A DNA stretch of 7,823 nt. Source: Clostridia bacterium. Lineage in GTDB: Bacteria > Bacillota > Clostridia > Oscillospirales > Acutalibacteraceae. The DNA lies in NCBI GenBank assembly GCA_017501865.1, contig JAFVWD010000212.1, positions 1-7,823 on the forward strand, read 5' to 3'. The first letter of the stretch is position 1; each line of letters opens with the position of its first letter. The notes beneath the pieces are model-generated. The model saw nothing but the letters and a program-made list of their open reading frames with translations. It did no database searches and was not told the origin of the DNA. Shown here in pieces: positions 5,734-7,823 of the stretch. Both the position numbers and the translations under genes were made by a program.

Positions 5734-6177
5734 ATGGAAATTGTGTCAATTATAATTGCGGTAATTTCTGCTGTTTTTTCTGTCGTTACATATATAAAAA
5801 CAGTCAGGCATGAAAAAAGAAAAGCAACAATAGAAGCATTTAATTCTTTACAAAATGAAGTTTTAGATAAATTTGTCTGTATTTCAAATAATAATGCGAA
5901 AATTATTATTGAAAACCTTGACAATGAACAATGCAAAGAAGCTTATGATGACCAACGAGCATTAATTGCACGCTTAGAACATTTTGCTGTTGGCGTTAAT
6001 AAGCATATTTATGATTTAAACATTGTTAACGAACTTGCCGGAATACATCTTATATTGTTGTATGCAAAAATCAAACCGATTATTGATGAGGTAAACAGAA
6101 ATGAGCAAGAACCTATTCATTATTGTCATTTCACAAAATTAGTTGGAGATTTGACTAAAAAACATAAGGTTAAATAA
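5734..6177 (+). CDS. Small single-helix membrane protein, DUF4760-like (147 aa)
   Basis: An N-terminal membrane helix (residues ~2-22, MEIVSIIIAVISAVFSVVTY) is followed by a basic KTVRHEKRK turn, which puts the rest in the cytoplasm. The soluble part (~31-140) is helical. The run ATIEAFNSLQNEVLDKF, then RALIARLEHFAVGVN and later HLILLYAKIKPIIDEV, resembles the DUF4760 family of small bacterial membrane proteins; this is recalled from general pattern, not a search, and no enzymatic motif is visible. ATG 5734 is chosen because AAGGAAG (5718-5724) lies 9 nt upstream and the membrane helix starts at residue 2. The frame extends upstream to 5692, but that start would overlap the end of the TIR gene and has no ribosome site. 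It lies between the two TIR genes and is probably an accessory or regulatory membrane subunit of the same system. Confidence 0.75.
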   Translation: MEIVSIIIAVISAVFSVVTYIKTVRHEKRKATIEAFNSLQNEVLDKFVCISNNNAKIIIENLDNEQCKEAYDDQRALIARLEHFAVGVNKHIYDLNIVNELAGIHLILLYAKIKPIIDEVNRNEQEPIHYCHFTKLVGDLTKKHKVK

Positions 6178-6188
6178 GGAGATAAAAA

Positions 6189-6290
6189 ATGGCAATATTT
6201 AAATGTAAAATGTGCGGTGGCGACCTTGAAATATTAGAAAACGCAACCGTATGCGAATGTGAATATTGCGGAACAAAGCAGACTGTTCCG
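6189..6290 (+). repeat. Zinc-ribbon-coding direct repeat, copy 2
   Basis: Partner of 3320-3421; both cover codons 1-34 from the ATG to Val-Pro at residues 33-34. The next codons (GTGGTTGATAACGAG here, ACAGCAAAAACAGAG in copy 1) show that the high match ends abruptly. Confidence 0.85.
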
Positions 6291-7823
6291 GTGGTTGATA
6301 ACGAGAAAAAACTCACGTTATTCAATCGTGCAAATAAATTAAGACTTAACAATGAGTTTGACAAAGCAGCTGGTGTTTATGAGTCAATAGTTTCTGAATT
6401 TCCTGAGGAAGCAGAAAGCTATTGGGGACTTGTGCTTTGTAAATATGGTATTGAATACGTAGAAGATGGCAATGGTCGAAGAATCCCGACTTGTCACCGT
6501 ACTCTGCCTGTGTCTGTTATGGATGACGATGATTTTGAGCATGCGTGTGAATATGCCGACGCTACAGCAAAAACAGTTTACCGTAACGAGGCAAAGGCAA
6601 TCGATAAAATTCAGAAAAAAATACTTAAAATAGCACACAGCGAAGAGCCTTATGACATTTTCATCTGTTACAAAGAAACTGACGATTCAACAGGTGCACG
6701 AACAGAAGACAGTCTTATAGCTCAGGATATTTACACAAGGCTCATAAAAGATGATTACAGAGTATTCTTCGCCAGAGATTCGCTTCGTGAGGTTGCGGGT
6801 GTTGATTACGAGCCATATATTTATGCGGCACTTTCGTCTGCGAAAATAATGCTCGCTATTGGTACAAAGTATGAGTATTATGACGCTGTGTGGGTTAAAA
6901 ACGAATGGAGTCGTTTCATTTCTATGATGGGTGATGACTCAAGTAAAGTTTTAATCCCATGTTTTAAAAATATGGATGCTTACGATATGCCAAAAGAATT
7001 TAAAAATATGCAAGCTCTTGATATGGGCGAAGTAACCTTCTTTGGTGACCTGGTTGATAATATTGAAAGGGTAGTAGGCAAAGCAAATGTTACAACAACT
7101 GAAACTGTTGTTGTAAACAATGAAAATGTTGATATAGCACCGCTTTTAGAAAGAGGTTTTATCTTTCTTGAAGATGAAAAGTGGCAACGGGGCGATGACT
7201 TTTTTGAGCTTGTACTTAACAAGGACCCTAAAAATGCTACTGCATATCTCGGTAAACTTCTTGTTGACCTTGAAGTTTCAAAACCAGAAAACTTAAAAGA
7301 TTTTCATACACCTTTTGACGATAATGACAATTATCAAAAAATTATGCGTTTTGCAAGTGCAGAGTTAAAGAAAAATATTAAAGAGCAAAACGATATAATT
7401 GTAAGGCGGAACGAAGAAAATCGTAAAAGAGATATTTACGAAAAAGCAGTTTCTATGATGGAGGATGTTTCAGATGCCAAAGCGCTTGAAGCTGCGGGTT
7501 ATCTGTTCTTAGAAATTAAAGATTTTAACGATGCAAAAGATTTAGCCGAAGATTGTTTTGAAAAAGCAGAAATTGCTAGTAAAAATGCGGTTTTAGCAGA
7601 AGCAAAAGATAAAATGGCTGTCAATGCGGCTTTTTCTTATAGTGAGGCTATAGAGTTGCTTGAAGTAATTCCAGGTTGGAAAGATGCTGATGAGTTAATT
7701 GGAATTTGTAAAATTCGAATTGAAGAAATTCGTTTGAAAGTAATTGAAGAAAAAAGAGAACAGGAAAAAAAAGCGGAAGAAGAAAGAAAAGAGCCAGAAC
7801 GTAAGGCGGAAATTAAACGAGTA
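6189..7823 (+). CDS. Second zinc ribbon-TPR-TIR protein, truncated by window end
   Basis: This paralogue of the 3320 gene is open for 545 codons to the last base. It has a zinc ribbon (C6xxC9, C24xxC27), a TPR-like segment (~42-150) with WGLVLCKYGIEYVED (79-93) and IPTCHRT (99-105), and a TIR domain (~154-295) starting at strand YDIFICYK. WVKNE again falls at residues 235-239, so candidate catalytic E239 is kept. The TIR loop after strand B (ARDSLREVAGVDYEP) differs from its sister (AAITLEDKLGQEYEP) and is nearer the usual TIR pattern. Helical repeats follow (~315-515), with one more ~65-residue unit than the sister (YEKAVSMMEDV... at 417 and the unit ending in GWKDADELIGICK), then a charged coil (~515-545). 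By alignment a membrane helix is expected within tens of bases beyond the window. ATG 6189 has AAGGAG (6176-6181) overlapping the previous stop. The C-terminal domain is unknown. Confidence 0.88.
   Translation, partial: MAIFKCKMCGGDLEILENATVCECEYCGTKQTVPVVDNEKKLTLFNRANKLRLNNEFDKAAGVYESIVSEFPEEAESYWGLVLCKYGIEYVEDGNGRRIPTCHRTLPVSVMDDDDFEHACEYADATAKTVYRNEAKAIDKIQKKILKIAHSEEPYDIFICYKETDDSTGARTEDSLIAQDIYTRLIKDDYRVFFARDSLREVAGVDYEPYIYAALSSAKIMLAIGTKYEYYDAVWVKNEWSRFISMMGDDSSKVLIPCFKNMDAYDMPKEFKNMQALDMGEVTFFGDLVDNIERVVGKANVTTTETVVVNNENVDIAPLLERGFIFLEDEKWQRGDDFFELVLNKDPKNATAYLGKLLVDLEVSKPENLKDFHTPFDDNDNYQKIMRFASAELKKNIKEQNDIIVRRNEENRKRDIYEKAVSMMEDVSDAKALEAAGYLFLEIKDFNDAKDLAEDCFEKAEIASKNAVLAEAKDKMAVNAAFSYSEAIELLEVIPGWKDADELIGICKIRIEEIRLKVIEEKREQEKKAEEERKEPERKAEIKRV

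Larger units (their letters stand above)
1364..7823 (+). other. Probable five-gene operon: SPFH, 4-TM, TIR-RCC1, DUF4760-like, TIR
   Basis: One promoter is followed by five co-directional genes with gaps of 14, 15, 26 and 11 nt. Each has a Shine-Dalgarno in the gap, and two of these overlap the preceding stop codon (3303-3308 and 6176-6181). I see no internal terminator. The operon continues past the window end. Four products are predicted to be membrane proteins or membrane-associated (SPFH, four-helix, TIR-RCC1, DUF4760-like), which supports a joint membrane complex. Confidence 0.8.

Noticed and set aside
5430..5936. Minus-strand open frame of 168 codons (also 4558-5034, 5035-5331, 3118-3495, 2294-2566)
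   Set aside because: These are antisense shadows of the TIR, membrane and SPFH genes with low-complexity products and no ribosome sites. Their repetitiveness mirrors the sense-strand repeats.

Overview
The window looks like a low-GC Gram-positive chromosome, most likely an uncultured gut Clostridia (Oscillospirales/Lachnospirales-type). The basis is AT-rich coding sequence, strong AGGAGG-type ribosome binding sites, TTGaaa/TGnTATAAT promoters and protein families common in that group. This placement is inference; no rRNA or marker gene is present.

Left edge (1-321): a series of short hairpins joined by 8-nt linkers of the form ATnnCATR, a bidirectional terminator, and the 3' end only of a minus-strand tRNA (T-arm, acceptor strand and CCA). 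The rest of the tRNA is missing, so this may be an attachment-site remnant. A single gene for a membrane-anchored protein of unknown function follows (322-1014) and ends in a strong hairpin. A 455-bp gap (1015-1469) holds two inverted copies of a 20-bp near-palindrome, a possible terminator and a clear promoter.

Main locus (promoter 1364-1391, then 1470 to the end): five same-strand genes with gaps of only 14, 15, 26 and 11 nt, very probably one operon. In order they are (1) an SPFH/band-7 protein of the YdjI type with a C-terminal SHOCT domain, (2) a four-helix membrane protein with a cytosolic helical tail, (3) a 795-residue protein with zinc ribbon, TPR-like segment, TIR domain, helical stalk, one membrane helix and seven short RCC1-type propeller repeats, (4) a small one-helix membrane protein resembling DUF4760, and (5) a second zinc ribbon-TPR-TIR protein, a paralogue of (3), cut by the window end just before its expected membrane helix. 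Both TIR domains keep the WxxxE glutamate used by NAD-cleaving TIR enzymes, at the same residue number (E239).

Working model (inference): the SPFH scaffold and the four-helix protein organise a membrane patch in which two TIR proteins respond to an envelope or extracellular signal. The RCC1 propeller outside the cell would sense, and the intracellular TIR domain would act on NAD+ or nucleotides. This would be a receptor-like TIR system, possibly for phage defence or envelope stress. I know of no characterised system with this exact gene set, but I could not search databases.
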